Assembly: GCA_900319985.1 (NCBI GenBank)
Contig: ONQL01000019.1
Location: forward strand, 1-23,463
Length of the DNA: 23,463 nt
Reading direction: 5' to 3'
From: an uncultured Methanobrevibacter sp.
GTDB taxonomy: Archaea > Methanobacteriota > Methanobacteria > Methanobacteriales > Methanobacteriaceae
The position numbers and the translations under genes were made by a program. Positions within the stretch are counted from its first letter, which is position 1. Every line of letters begins with the position of its first letter. Positions 1-7,059 of this stretch are shown here, piece by piece. A model generated the notes under the pieces. It did no database searches. It saw only the letters and a list, made by a program, of their open reading frames with translations, and was not told the origin of the DNA.

Positions 1-399
1 TACGGCATAATATTTTCCATTTTCTATTTTAATTGTCACATTATTGATTTTAACTTTTTTTAATTTTTCACGATATTTTTTACTTGTCCTGTAATACACC
101 CCTCCCAATTTTGGTAAAATAATTATATTGTCTTTGATTTTTATATTGCCATTGTTTTGTATTCTAAATGATTTTTTATCATGTTTTTTGGATTTAAATC
201 TTGGATAATCACTTTCACCATTGAAAAACTTATTATAAGCATGTATAATATCTCTATAAACTTGTTGCAGGCTTGATGATTCGCTTAAGTATAAAAAATC
301 ATGTTCTTTTTTGAGCATATTTAACATGGCGTTAAAAGTGGTCATGTTATCCTCATCTGGATACAACCTAACCTTCAAACCCAGATTAACACATTTCAT
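1..399 (-). CDS. tnpB: TnpB (IS200/IS605 OrfB) N-terminal part, probably internally deleted, cut by window edge
   Basis: Reading the minus strand from the ATG at 399 gives 133 codons open to the left edge. The protein begins MKCVNLGLKVRLYPDE and continues with LKKEHDFLYLSESSSLQQVYRD, AYNKFFNGESDYPRFKSKK, SFRIQ, LPKLGGVYYR and VTIKIENGKYYAV. This order is the N-terminal half of TnpB, the RNA-guided nuclease of IS200/IS605 elements. In intact TnpB the 'YP..E' strand is followed by a helix with a G-x-x-R-x-x-YN motif and about 40 more residues before 'LKKEH.FL'. Here YPDED joins directly to NMTTFNAMLNMLKKEH, so an in-frame deletion of roughly that size is likely (inferred from the family). The RuvC and zinc-ribbon parts lie outside the window. 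No tnpA is seen. Whether the full gene is active cannot be judged. Confidence 0.8.
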   Translation of the reverse strand, partial: MKCVNLGLKVRLYPDEDNMTTFNAMLNMLKKEHDFLYLSESSSLQQVYRDIIHAYNKFFNGESDYPRFKSKKHDKKSFRIQNNGNIKIKDNIIILPKLGGVYYRTSKKYREKLKKVKINNVTIKIENGKYYAV

Positions 400-468
400 A
401 AAAAACACTTAAAATTCCATTTTAGAGACAATTTTAAAATTAATTATAAACTAATTTAAATAATAAAT

Positions 469-479
469 AATATATAAAG
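469..479 (+). promoter_or_regulatory. TATA-like box for the gene at 598
   Basis: The sequence aatatataaag sits in a very AT-rich stretch between the divergent tnpB fragment and the 598 gene. Archaeal TATA boxes lie about 25 bases before the start site, which would give a leader of roughly 100 bases holding one or both inverted repeats at 491-558. The assignment is tentative because the whole stretch is AT-rich. Confidence 0.3.
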
Positions 480-490
480 AAATAGAGAGA

Positions 491-558
491 GCATTTGAAA
501 ACTAATATCTTCAGATGCCTTTTTGTGAAATTCATCTCCGACCTTAAAGAGGTCAGAG
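491..558. repeat. Two adjacent inverted repeats in the 399-598 intergenic region
   Basis: First pair: GCATTTGAA (491-499) and TTCAGATGC (510-518), nine positions with one T/G mismatch and a 10-base loop. Second pair: CTCCGACCT (536-544) and AGGTCAGAG (550-558), eight matches around one C/A mismatch with a five-base loop. They could be structures in the leader of the 598 gene, an operator, or the left-end hairpins of the IS200/IS605-type element whose tnpB starts at 399. The sequence alone does not decide. Confidence 0.55.
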
Positions 559-597
559 TATTCTTTCACTATTAAGATAAATATATTTGGTGAGTGA

Positions 598-2238
598 ATG
601 AGGTATGTAAAATTTATTCTGCTTTTTGCAGTATTGTTTTTAAGCATAGGCTTTGCTTGTGCATCGGATAATTCATTAAATGAAACGTTGGATGTGGCTG
701 AATCGGATGAAACTTCTCTGGATGAAAGTAAAATAACACCTGTCCAGCAATCCGATAACCTTTCAAACAGTGAGGTTCTGGATGCATCAGCCCAGCCTGT
801 AGACACTAAAATTGCAAATAATCCTGCAAAGGAAAGTCTGAAAATCGTTAAAAATTCCAATTATGCCAAGAAGGGCGATACATATTATATGTATCTGAAA
901 ACCTCTGACGGCAAGATTGTTGCAAACAAAAAACTGAGCATTGGCTTCAACGGAAAAACCTATGTGAAAACTACAGATTCCAAAGGTAAATTCGGAATTG
1001 CAGTCACTAAAACCGCAAGTTCCGGCATGATGAACATTACATTTAAGGGAGACAAGTCCTATAAGGCATTTTCCAGTTCATTTAAATTCTATGTTGTCAA
1101 TGTCTTTTCAATCAATATCGCAAATACGAAACTGCTCACCGACGGATATCTGAGAATATACTTTACAGGTTCCAAAAAATTCATTACAAACAATACAGTT
1201 AAAATTACCATTGGCGGAAAGGTATTTAAGAAAAAGGCCAGTGAAGAGTGCTTCATTATCTTCAAACCTAAGCTTAAAGCCAAAAAATATACTGTTCTTG
1301 TAAATATAGGCAAGCTTTCCCATTCCAAAACGGTCAAATGCGTCAATGGAGTTGTGAAAAATCCGTTAAAGACAAGTGTTTCTATGGTAAATGGCGCTCC
1401 GGATATTGATGTCATGCCTTCAATGTTTGTCATGGCAGACGGCGATGCCAAATACACCCTTACAAAAGAGCAGTACCTCCAAGTGATTAAAAGAGACAGC
1501 TACTGTCTGTTCTTATATGGAAAAATGTCAAAATACGTCTGCTTCAAATCAAAAGCGGCTCCTAAAATTTATCATATTATTAAGCGCGGTAAATGGAACA
1601 TAATCGAACAGGCAATCAACATCAAGCTGGTCAAAAAGAACGGATATAACTACTGGCCGGCTTCAGTCACAGTCAATCTTAAGGGCAAATCTCTGACATA
1701 CTCAGAGGTTCGTGACATTCAAAATACAGGTTATACCTGCGGACCTACTTCCGCCAGCGTCTGCAGCCAGGCTCTGAAGAATTACCATTCCGAATATTAC
1801 TTCCAGAAAAATGCGCGAATGGACGGTGGAATCAATATTCCTGATTTAAAATACGTTTTGGATTGCAATCACTTCACCACATCATATTACTATTCAGTGG
1901 ACAGCGGAGTAAGGCAGCTGGCCAAGGGTGGAGTTGCACTTGTCGCATTCCTGCCGAACCATTATGTTTCTGTTATAGATGTGAGCAAGGATGGCAAAAA
2001 GATTCTTGTGAGCAATTCCTATGGGGAGTATGATGTCGGAGGCAATTCAAGGATTCCGACAGGCTGGGTGTCATTAAGTAAGTTCAAGGCAAAATTCGCA
2101 GGTGTCGGATTGGTTGTTAAACTTAATTATAATCTGTCTCAAAAAGTAAAAGACATAGTTAAGAATTATTATGCGAGTATGGGTCCTAATTGGGCCAGAC
2201 AGAATACTCAGGAAAGAATTCCAAATGTCCCTATCTGA
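598..2238 (+). CDS. Secreted Ig-like repeat protein with C-terminal C39-like cysteine peptidase domain
   Basis: 546 residues. A signal peptide (1-23, hydrophobic FILLFAVLFLSIGFACA) is followed by an acidic, Ser-rich spacer, two Ig-like beta domains (about 82-168 and 169-251), a basic/aromatic module (about 284-375) and a cysteine peptidase-like domain. The last has GYTCGPTSAS with candidate nucleophile Cys381, NHYVSVID with His455, and SNSYGEY with Asn473, the Cys-His-Asn/Asp order of C39-type papain-fold peptidases. The substrate is unknown; a surface protein or a pseudomurein peptide are both possible (inference). It is not an obvious C71 pseudomurein endoisopeptidase: the spacing differs from what I recall of PeiW. 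The start is supported by GGTGA at 589-593, four bases before the ATG. The gene stands alone, divergent from the tnpB fragment and convergent with 2550-4439. Confidence 0.8.
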   Translation: MRYVKFILLFAVLFLSIGFACASDNSLNETLDVAESDETSLDESKITPVQQSDNLSNSEVLDASAQPVDTKIANNPAKESLKIVKNSNYAKKGDTYYMYLKTSDGKIVANKKLSIGFNGKTYVKTTDSKGKFGIAVTKTASSGMMNITFKGDKSYKAFSSSFKFYVVNVFSINIANTKLLTDGYLRIYFTGSKKFITNNTVKITIGGKVFKKKASEECFIIFKPKLKAKKYTVLVNIGKLSHSKTVKCVNGVVKNPLKTSVSMVNGAPDIDVMPSMFVMADGDAKYTLTKEQYLQVIKRDSYCLFLYGKMSKYVCFKSKAAPKIYHIIKRGKWNIIEQAINIKLVKKNGYNYWPASVTVNLKGKSLTYSEVRDIQNTGYTCGPTSASVCSQALKNYHSEYYFQKNARMDGGINIPDLKYVLDCNHFTTSYYYSVDSGVRQLAKGGVALVAFLPNHYVSVIDVSKDGKKILVSNSYGEYDVGGNSRIPTGWVSLSKFKAKFAGVGLVVKLNYNLSQKVKDIVKNYYASMGPNWARQNTQERIPNVPI

Positions 2239-2269
2239 TGGGAATGGGTTTAATTATTCTTTCATGGAT

Positions 2270-2317
2270 AATCGATTAAAATTGATAGCATTTCACATAA
2301 CTGCGGTTTAATCGATT
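2270..2317. repeat. 11-bp inverted repeat downstream of the C39-like gene
   Basis: AATCGATTAAA (2270-2280) and TTTAATCGATT (2307-2317) are perfect reverse complements separated by 26 bases. Each arm contains the palindrome AATCGATT. No T-tract follows closely, so this looks more like a binding site or long-loop structure than a terminator. Confidence 0.6.
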
Positions 2318-2324
2318 GTTCATT

Positions 2325-2334
2325 GACATTAACG
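2325..2334 (-). promoter_or_regulatory. CGTTAATGTC decamer (minus orientation)
   Basis: GACATTAACG on the plus strand is the reverse complement of CGTTAATGTC. It faces a plus-oriented copy at 2418-2427. The decamer or a one-base variant recurs in four other intergenic places in the window (4581, 15016, 17574, 21133). Its function is unknown. Confidence 0.4.
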
Positions 2335-2379
2335 TTAGCTATTTCAAAATTCACATTCAAAAAGGATGTGGATATATAT

Positions 2380-2429
2380 CAGACATTAAAAATCTCTTTC
2401 ATTTTTAAAAAAGCAGGCGTTAATGTCTG
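2380..2429 (+). terminator. 9-bp inverted repeat with T-tract, possible terminator of the 598 gene
   Basis: CAGACATTA (2380-2388) pairs with TAATGTCTG (2421-2429). The loop contains a second A/T-only stem (TTTTTAAAAAA), and T7 follows at 2441-2447. The right arm overlaps the decamer CGTTAATGTC at 2418-2427. It could end transcription from the left or be a regulatory palindrome. Confidence 0.4.
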
Positions 2430-2479
2430 AAAACACTCACTTTTTTTAAAATACTATCTTCAATTCCTGAAGTTAAAAT

Positions 2480-2512
2480 AAAAAAAGGATTGCAATGATT
2501 TTTCATTGCAAT
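2480..2512 (-). terminator. Perfect hairpin terminator of the 2550-4439 gene
   Basis: On the plus strand ATTGCAATGA (2489-2498), TTTT, TCATTGCAAT (2503-2512) is a perfect 10-bp hairpin with a four-base loop. On the minus strand it is followed by CC and a run of seven T (2480-2486). It lies about 40 bases past the stop codon of the minus-strand adhesin gene, where an intrinsic terminator would be expected. Confidence 0.8.
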
Positions 2513-2549
2513 TCAACAATATATGCTCATTTTGTCTGAGAAAATCCAA

Positions 2550-4439
2550 TTATTTAACAAACTTTCCCGCACCGTTTGTAATGATATAGTTGTATTGTGG
2601 GTATGATTTTGCAGATTTTTTGATTACAAGTTTTGTGGTTGCAGATCCGGTATATTTAGGGCTTTTTACAATGATTTTGACCTTGTGTGCACCTGCTGAA
2701 AACTTGCTTGTCTGAAGTCCACAGATTCCATTGCTGCTGGTCAGTTTGTAGTCGTAGCCGGTTACAAGATTGAATGTTTTGGTTTTCTTGCCGGTATAGA
2801 CTTTCATCTGCACTTTTACCTTGTTTAGGAATTTTTTAGCGCCATTGTCATATATTCCACAAAGAAGCAAGCTTGAATCCTTTGAAGCAGAAGCGTGTGT
2901 AATAATTTTCAGCTTTTTAGGAGTGATTTTTATGCTTGATGAAACAGATTTGGCAGTGAATGCACTTGACACACTTATAACTACCTTGTGTGTTCCTAGG
3001 CCAAGTGATGTGGTTTTATAATTTGCAACTCCTTTTGAATTGGTGGTTATGGTAACAGTCTTGTAATTTTTGCCTGTGTAGACTTTAAGCTTTAATGTTG
3101 CTCCGCTTACTGGCTTGTTGTTCTTGTCAACCACTTTCACTGTAAATGATTTTCCTGACTGGTATGCAGCTTTAAGCTTTGTCGGCTTTAGGATGACTGG
3201 TCTTTTGGAGATTTTGACGTTTTCAAGAATTTCCACGTTTGAATTTTCATCACTGGTTCTGGATGCGAAAACATAATTTCCCGGATTCAAATTCATCCTG
3301 TAGGTTGCTATTCCCTTTGAGTTTGTGCATGTTAAATCATACTTGTAGACTTCTTTTAGGTTGTTTGCCTTGAAAATGAATATGTACATATCTTCATACT
3401 CCAAGGGTTTTCCATTTTTGTCAACAACTTTAATGGTTATCTTTTTGTCGTTTTTGTATTTTCCGGACGGGGTAAGTGTAATCACGTTATCATTTTCAGA
3501 CACCATGGTTACGTTTACATAATCGTTGTCGTCTGTTGCCTCGGTGCAGTTGTATGCACTTCCCCATAGCATGTTATTTCCATAATCCGCATGGTTTGCC
3601 AAAAATTCGCATGAACTTGCATTACATTTGTACAGGGCACCTCCGAACTTTGCGCTGTTTATCATAAATATGGAATCGTTGACCTGAGTTTTGGACTCTC
3701 TATTGTTGTAGATGGCACCTCCGCTTCTATCGGCTTTGTTCGAGAGGAAATTGGTATTTAATATGATTGCGGTGTCCATATTCGCAATCGCTCCACCAAA
3801 TTCAGCACTGTTAGCGCTAAACCAGTTTCGAATAGATATTAATGTTTTGTCATTGTAGATTGCGCCTCCGGTTGCCTCATCTTCATTATCACTAACTTGT
3901 ATTGTGTTATAGTTGAAACGGCTGTTTATTATTGAAAGCAAATTGCCGTTATATATTGCGCCTCCTGTTCTTGCGGTGGTACAGTTTTCAATTGTACAGT
4001 TGTTCAGTGTCAAAGACCCTTTGTTGTAAATAGCTCCTCCTGTATAGAAATAGTTTTTGTTTGAGCTTATTATTTTCAGGTTGCTTATGGTCACTTCTGA
4101 GTTTTCGGAAATTAGGAATGTACGTGCGGAGTTACTGTAGATTACATGATTGTTACCGTTGATTGTCATGTCCTTATCAATGATTATTCCTCCAAACAGT
4201 TCGCTGTCTGCAACGGTGTCATATTCGTAATCATTATACAGAATTATGGAGGAACTTTTTGCAATGCTTTGATTTAGGGCTGTGAAAGTTCCCCTGCCCG
4301 CATTTAGATTTGAATTTTCATCGCTTAATTCTAATGCATCACTAGCTTTTTCATCAGTGCTATTTGAATCGCTGGCACTGGCTGCCCCAATAGTTAGGAC
4401 CAGTAAAATTAAAGCGAAAAGTAGCTTTTTGTTTTTCAT
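2550..4439 (-). CDS. Secreted adhesin-like protein: beta-helix (GGAIYN repeats) plus Ig-like repeats
   Basis: 629 residues. The signal peptide MKNKKLLFALILLVLTIGAA is followed by an acidic Ser/Asn spacer. An N-cap module (MTINGNNHVIYSNSARTFLI, about 92-112) opens a right-handed beta-helix (to about 310) with six GGA[IL] turns (TGGAIYNKG, TGGAIYNGN, TGGAIYNDK, FGGAIANMD, SGGAIYNNR, FGGALYKCN). Three Ig-like domains follow, the second and third marked by LKVYTGKNYKTVTITTNSKG and MKVYTGKKTKTFNLVTG. This is the usual build of methanogen adhesin-like proteins, whose ligands are mostly unknown. There is no C-terminal membrane helix, so attachment would need another route. The ATG at 4439 directly precedes the signal peptide; I see no good ribosome site before it. 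An imperfect palindrome lies 30-60 bases upstream. Confidence 0.85.
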   Translation of the reverse strand: MKNKKLLFALILLVLTIGAASASDSNSTDEKASDALELSDENSNLNAGRGTFTALNQSIAKSSSIILYNDYEYDTVADSELFGGIIIDKDMTINGNNHVIYSNSARTFLISENSEVTISNLKIISSNKNYFYTGGAIYNKGSLTLNNCTIENCTTARTGGAIYNGNLLSIINSRFNYNTIQVSDNEDEATGGAIYNDKTLISIRNWFSANSAEFGGAIANMDTAIILNTNFLSNKADRSGGAIYNNRESKTQVNDSIFMINSAKFGGALYKCNASSCEFLANHADYGNNMLWGSAYNCTEATDDNDYVNVTMVSENDNVITLTPSGKYKNDKKITIKVVDKNGKPLEYEDMYIFIFKANNLKEVYKYDLTCTNSKGIATYRMNLNPGNYVFASRTSDENSNVEILENVKISKRPVILKPTKLKAAYQSGKSFTVKVVDKNNKPVSGATLKLKVYTGKNYKTVTITTNSKGVANYKTTSLGLGTHKVVISVSSAFTAKSVSSSIKITPKKLKIITHASASKDSSLLLCGIYDNGAKKFLNKVKVQMKVYTGKKTKTFNLVTGYDYKLTSSNGICGLQTSKFSAGAHKVKIIVKSPKYTGSATTKLVIKKSAKSYPQYNYIITNGAGKFVK

Positions 4440-4461
4440 GGTAATATATCTATTGCAATGT

Positions 4462-4632
4462 CAATATAAGTTATGTAAAGTCAAAACTTTACTTTAACTG
4501 AGGTTTTTATCTAATCAGTCGCATTTTCACTTTCTTGTCAAATCAGGTATATCTAAAGTGGCTGTTTTTCACAACTCAGCCGTTAATATCTTAGTTTTTC
4601 GACAACAATTAAATAATAACTTTGATACATTA
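4462..4632 (+). repeat. Intergenic repeat copy A (about 170 bp; partner at 14876-15066)
   Basis: This stretch aligns along its length with 14876-15066. Shared blocks in order are caatata, a matching actttat/c block, atcagtcg.attt, ctttcttgt, tggctgtttttca, cCGTTAAT, gacaacaa, aaataata and ctttga.acatta. It includes the CGTTAATATC decamer variant (4581-4590) and an AT-rich TATA-like block ttaaataata (4609-4618). In copy B this segment leads straight into a gene with a strong ribosome site. Here the next gene begins about 240 bases further on. Confidence 0.65.
4469..4499. promoter_or_regulatory. Palindrome upstream of the 2550-4439 gene, possible operator
   Basis: GTAAAGT (4475-4481), CAAA, ACTTTAC (4486-4492) is a perfect 7-bp inverted repeat. 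Flanking arms AGTTA (4469-4473) and TAACT (4495-4499) extend it across a small internal mismatch. It sits in the promoter zone of the minus-strand adhesin gene. The equivalent part of the related segment at 14876-15066 does not keep the palindrome, so it may be specific to this gene. Confidence 0.45.
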
Positions 4633-4868
4633 ATTTAAAGTATTTTCATAATATTTGAATGAGTATAGTTAATTGCAGGCCGTACCGATTTATTTTCCGT
4701 CAAAAATCAGATTCGGAGGATATATTATATTCAGTTGTGTCATATATTTTTAATATTATGAAGTTAAAATGCAATTTAGATGAATTATAGTTAATGTTAA
4801 ATAATATCTAAAATATATTAAAGTTTATATAATTTAAATTATTATTCAACTGTTCATTAGGTGTTTGG
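4633..4868 (+). promoter_or_regulatory. Leader region of the TIR operon with TATA-like box
   Basis: There is no convincing gene in this 236-base stretch. A TATA-like block tttatataat (4824-4833) would put transcription start near 4855, giving a short leader with GGTG (4860-4863) five bases before the ATG at 4869. A second TATA-like block at 4609-4618, inside the repeated segment, could give a longer leader. Both are read by eye from AT-rich DNA. Confidence 0.35.
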
Positions 4869-5363
4869 ATGAATAAGAAACTAATAGAATATTTAATAAT
4901 TGTAACAGTAATTGTATTGTTGCTTTATGGTTGTTTTACTTTGGCAGGTTATGACTTCCAGGTAAAGAAAGCTAACGTTACTGATTCAATAAATATGTTT
5001 TATCCAACAAGCTCTGGATATACGGTCAATGGTGATACTGTAGAGTTTAGAAATGTCTTGTATAATTTTTATGATATGGATGTCAGTAAATTAAACTCTT
5101 CAAACCCAAAAGTGACAAATCTTTTAAGTCATTTTTCCAATGTGGGTCATGGTACCATTGATTTTCTTAATGAAAGTTGCTGCGTTGTTACTATGGAATT
5201 TGATGATGGTTCAGGTTTCAGGTATCATTCATTAATCATTCCTATAGATTCATTCACCAAGAGTAACATGTCATTCAAAAAGGATGCAACGGTATATGTA
5301 TTTGAAGCAAATGACAGACAGTTTGCATTAGACACTGCTTTCAATAGTCAGGTGGTATTATGA
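4869..5363 (+). CDS. Small membrane-anchored exported protein, first gene of the TIR operon
   Basis: 164 residues; I do not recognise the family. Residues 5-27 (LIEYLIIVTVIVLLLYGCFTLAG) form a single N-terminal membrane segment, and about 135 residues then most likely face outward. The outer part has N-glycosylation-type sequons (NVTD, NESC, NMSF), a CC pair, and a beta-rich pattern ending in ATVYVFEANDRQFALDTAF. GGTG at 4860-4863 supports the start. Its stop overlaps the ATG of the next gene in ATGA (5360-5363), so the two are translationally coupled. The context suggests an outer or accessory subunit for the TIR proteins that follow. No catalytic motif is visible. Confidence 0.75.
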   Translation: MNKKLIEYLIIVTVIVLLLYGCFTLAGYDFQVKKANVTDSINMFYPTSSGYTVNGDTVEFRNVLYNFYDMDVSKLNSSNPKVTNLLSHFSNVGHGTIDFLNESCCVVTMEFDDGSGFRYHSLIIPIDSFTKSNMSFKKDATVYVFEANDRQFALDTAFNSQVVL

Positions 5364-6190
5364 GTAATGATTCTTTCAGATATAGGGGACATGAGGTATT
5401 CATAAGTTATTCAACAAAAAACAGTGAAATAGCCAACAAGATACGTTATTCCCTAGAACAGAATGGACTTCCATGTTGGATTGCACCCCGAAACATTTCA
5501 TCGGGTAGAATTTATATTGATGAGATTGCTGATGCAATAAAATCGACCAAAATTGTGCTTTTAATATTTTCTGAATTCTCTCAGGAATCAAAATATGTGC
5601 AAAATGAAATCAACATGGCATTTTCATACAATAAGCCACTTCTGTCTGTAAACATTGATGATTCGCTTCCTAAAGATGGCATGGAATATTATTTGAAGGT
5701 AACTCAATGGTTGCCTGCATTTCCTAACCCTGAAGATCATCTTGAAACAATAGTTAATGATGCATTGGAACTGTGCAATCAAAAAAAGGACACACCAGTT
5801 CTGGTAGATTTGGGAAATTTCAAACAGGATGATTTGTCAAAGCATAAAAAGGATTATCCTTCCCTTCTGTTTTTTACACCATTGTACTGGGCCTCATTTT
5901 TTTACATGGGTATCGTAGCAAACAGGAAACTATGGGTGCTGATGGGATTTCTGTATTTAATTCCAACCCTGATATTTTTGGCAATCTATTTCCAGATATT
6001 TGGTTATCTGTTCACAAAATATCCTATGCTGGTTCTTTTCGGTGTGCTGTTTATTCTGCTTTGGATAATTGCAATCATCCACGGACTGGTGATTAGAAAT
6101 GAATTTTTAACCAGAAAATCCGTTTTAAGATTCACTTCTTCAGATGATGATTTGTTCGAATACCTTTATGATGAATACGTTGAATTGTAA
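5360..6190 (+). CDS. Membrane-anchored TIR-domain protein (TIR + about 3 membrane helices)
   Basis: 276 residues. Residues 10-140 are a TIR domain: strand A HEVFISYSTKNSEIANKIR, BB-loop CWIAPRNISSG, helix IYIDEIADAIKS, strand IVLLIFSEFS, then SKYVQNEINMAFSYNKPLL. Glu83 in VQNEINMAF aligns by eye with SARM1 Glu642 (WVHKEIVTAL), the NADase residue, so NAD+ cleavage is plausible but unproven. After a polar linker come about three membrane helices (roughly 168-187, 191-217 and 220-245) and a short acidic tail. The TIR domain should be cytosolic. ATG at 5360 overlaps the previous stop, with GGTGG at 5351-5355. TIR proteins serve in immune signalling and phage defence in many prokaryotes; no known effector partner is encoded here, and the tie to outward-facing neighbours points to a membrane signalling complex. 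Confidence 0.88.
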   Translation: MSNDSFRYRGHEVFISYSTKNSEIANKIRYSLEQNGLPCWIAPRNISSGRIYIDEIADAIKSTKIVLLIFSEFSQESKYVQNEINMAFSYNKPLLSVNIDDSLPKDGMEYYLKVTQWLPAFPNPEDHLETIVNDALELCNQKKDTPVLVDLGNFKQDDLSKHKKDYPSLLFFTPLYWASFFYMGIVANRKLWVLMGFLYLIPTLIFLAIYFQIFGYLFTKYPMLVLFGVLFILLWIIAIIHGLVIRNEFLTRKSVLRFTSSDDDLFEYLYDEYVEL

Positions 6191-6204
6191 TTGGGAGATT
6201 TATT

Positions 6205-7059
6205 ATGAATCGTGACGTTTACATATGCTATGGTGACAAACAGGAGGAAATTAGCGAAGCGATTTGCGACTTGTTTAAAGACAACAATATACAATCATGG
6301 ATAAAGTCAAGGGATTTTCCTTCAAATGATGCAGATAAGATTGTCAATGCAATAGCTACTTCAAAATGCTTTGTTCTGATTTTATCCAATAATTCAAATT
6401 CCAATCATATCATTACCGAAACGGATATTGCATTTTCAAGAGACATTCCTATATTGGTATTCTATATCGATGAGCTGAAGCTGGAAGGCAACCTTGAATT
6501 TATTTTGGAAACTCAGACAAAGATTTCCTCATTTCCAAACTCAAAAAAGCAGTTGGAGACATTGGTTAGAAAGACTTCCGATATTGTGGGAAAACCTGTT
6601 GGAAATGTAAAAATCGACTCAAGATATGTTTCCTTATTTGAAAAGGTCAATCCCAAAAGAAGGGAAAATAATGTTAAGAAATATGTTAAGATAGCCATTC
6701 CAATTGCAATAGTTTTGGTTTTGATTTATTTGTTTGTAATATTGCCTATGGGGCAGAACACTACTGAAAATGGTGTTTTCTCCATGAATGTGACTGGTGT
6801 CGATGTCAATGGATTGAACTATGTTGTCCATGGAGAATCCTTTAATCTTCCCGGCGATGCAGATAAATATTTCATGAACATCCGATTCCTTGACAGCAAA
6901 GACAATATGATTTTTGAAGTCAATTCTACAGCAGATGAGTTTAAGTCAGGTATAATATGGCAAGGTAACTTACCTAGCGGCAATGCAACTCATGTTGGCT
7001 TTAAATTGACAGATAAGGGGGGTAAAATTCTTTCTAAGGAGGATTATAAGATAAAATGA
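6205..7059 (+). CDS. Second TIR-like protein with one membrane helix and an outer C-terminal domain
   Basis: 284 residues. Residues 1-135 resemble a TIR domain but are more diverged than the neighbour: DVYICYGDKQEEISEAICD, SWIKSRDFPSNDADKIVNAI, CFVLILSNNS, then HIITETDIAFSRDIPILVF. Glu72 occupies the place of Glu83 in the preceding protein. The BB-loop is short and lacks the A-P-R-N-I-S-S-G pattern. A basic stretch (PKRRENNVKKYVK) precedes a single membrane helix (about 164-183, IAIPIAIVLVLIYLFVILPM), leaving about 95 residues outside that look like a beta-sandwich. The start is 14 bases after the previous stop, with GGGAG at 6193-6197. The stop overlaps the next ATG. The topology (cytosolic TIR, single helix, outer domain) is receptor-like. 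It may pair with the first TIR protein as a sensor or inactive partner (inference). Confidence 0.8.
   Translation: MNRDVYICYGDKQEEISEAICDLFKDNNIQSWIKSRDFPSNDADKIVNAIATSKCFVLILSNNSNSNHIITETDIAFSRDIPILVFYIDELKLEGNLEFILETQTKISSFPNSKKQLETLVRKTSDIVGKPVGNVKIDSRYVSLFEKVNPKRRENNVKKYVKIAIPIAIVLVLIYLFVILPMGQNTTENGVFSMNVTGVDVNGLNYVVHGESFNLPGDADKYFMNIRFLDSKDNMIFEVNSTADEFKSGIIWQGNLPSGNATHVGFKLTDKGGKILSKEDYKIK

Noticed and set aside
456..860. 134-codon minus-strand open frame opposite the start of the C39-like gene
   Set aside because: It is antisense to a gene with a clear signal peptide and contains no recognisable domain.
4659..4790. 43-codon open frame (MSIVNCRPYRF... to NLDEL) in the leader of the TIR operon
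   Set aside because: No ribosome site, no recognised motif, and short enough to occur by chance; a TATA-like block at 4609-4618 is the only support.
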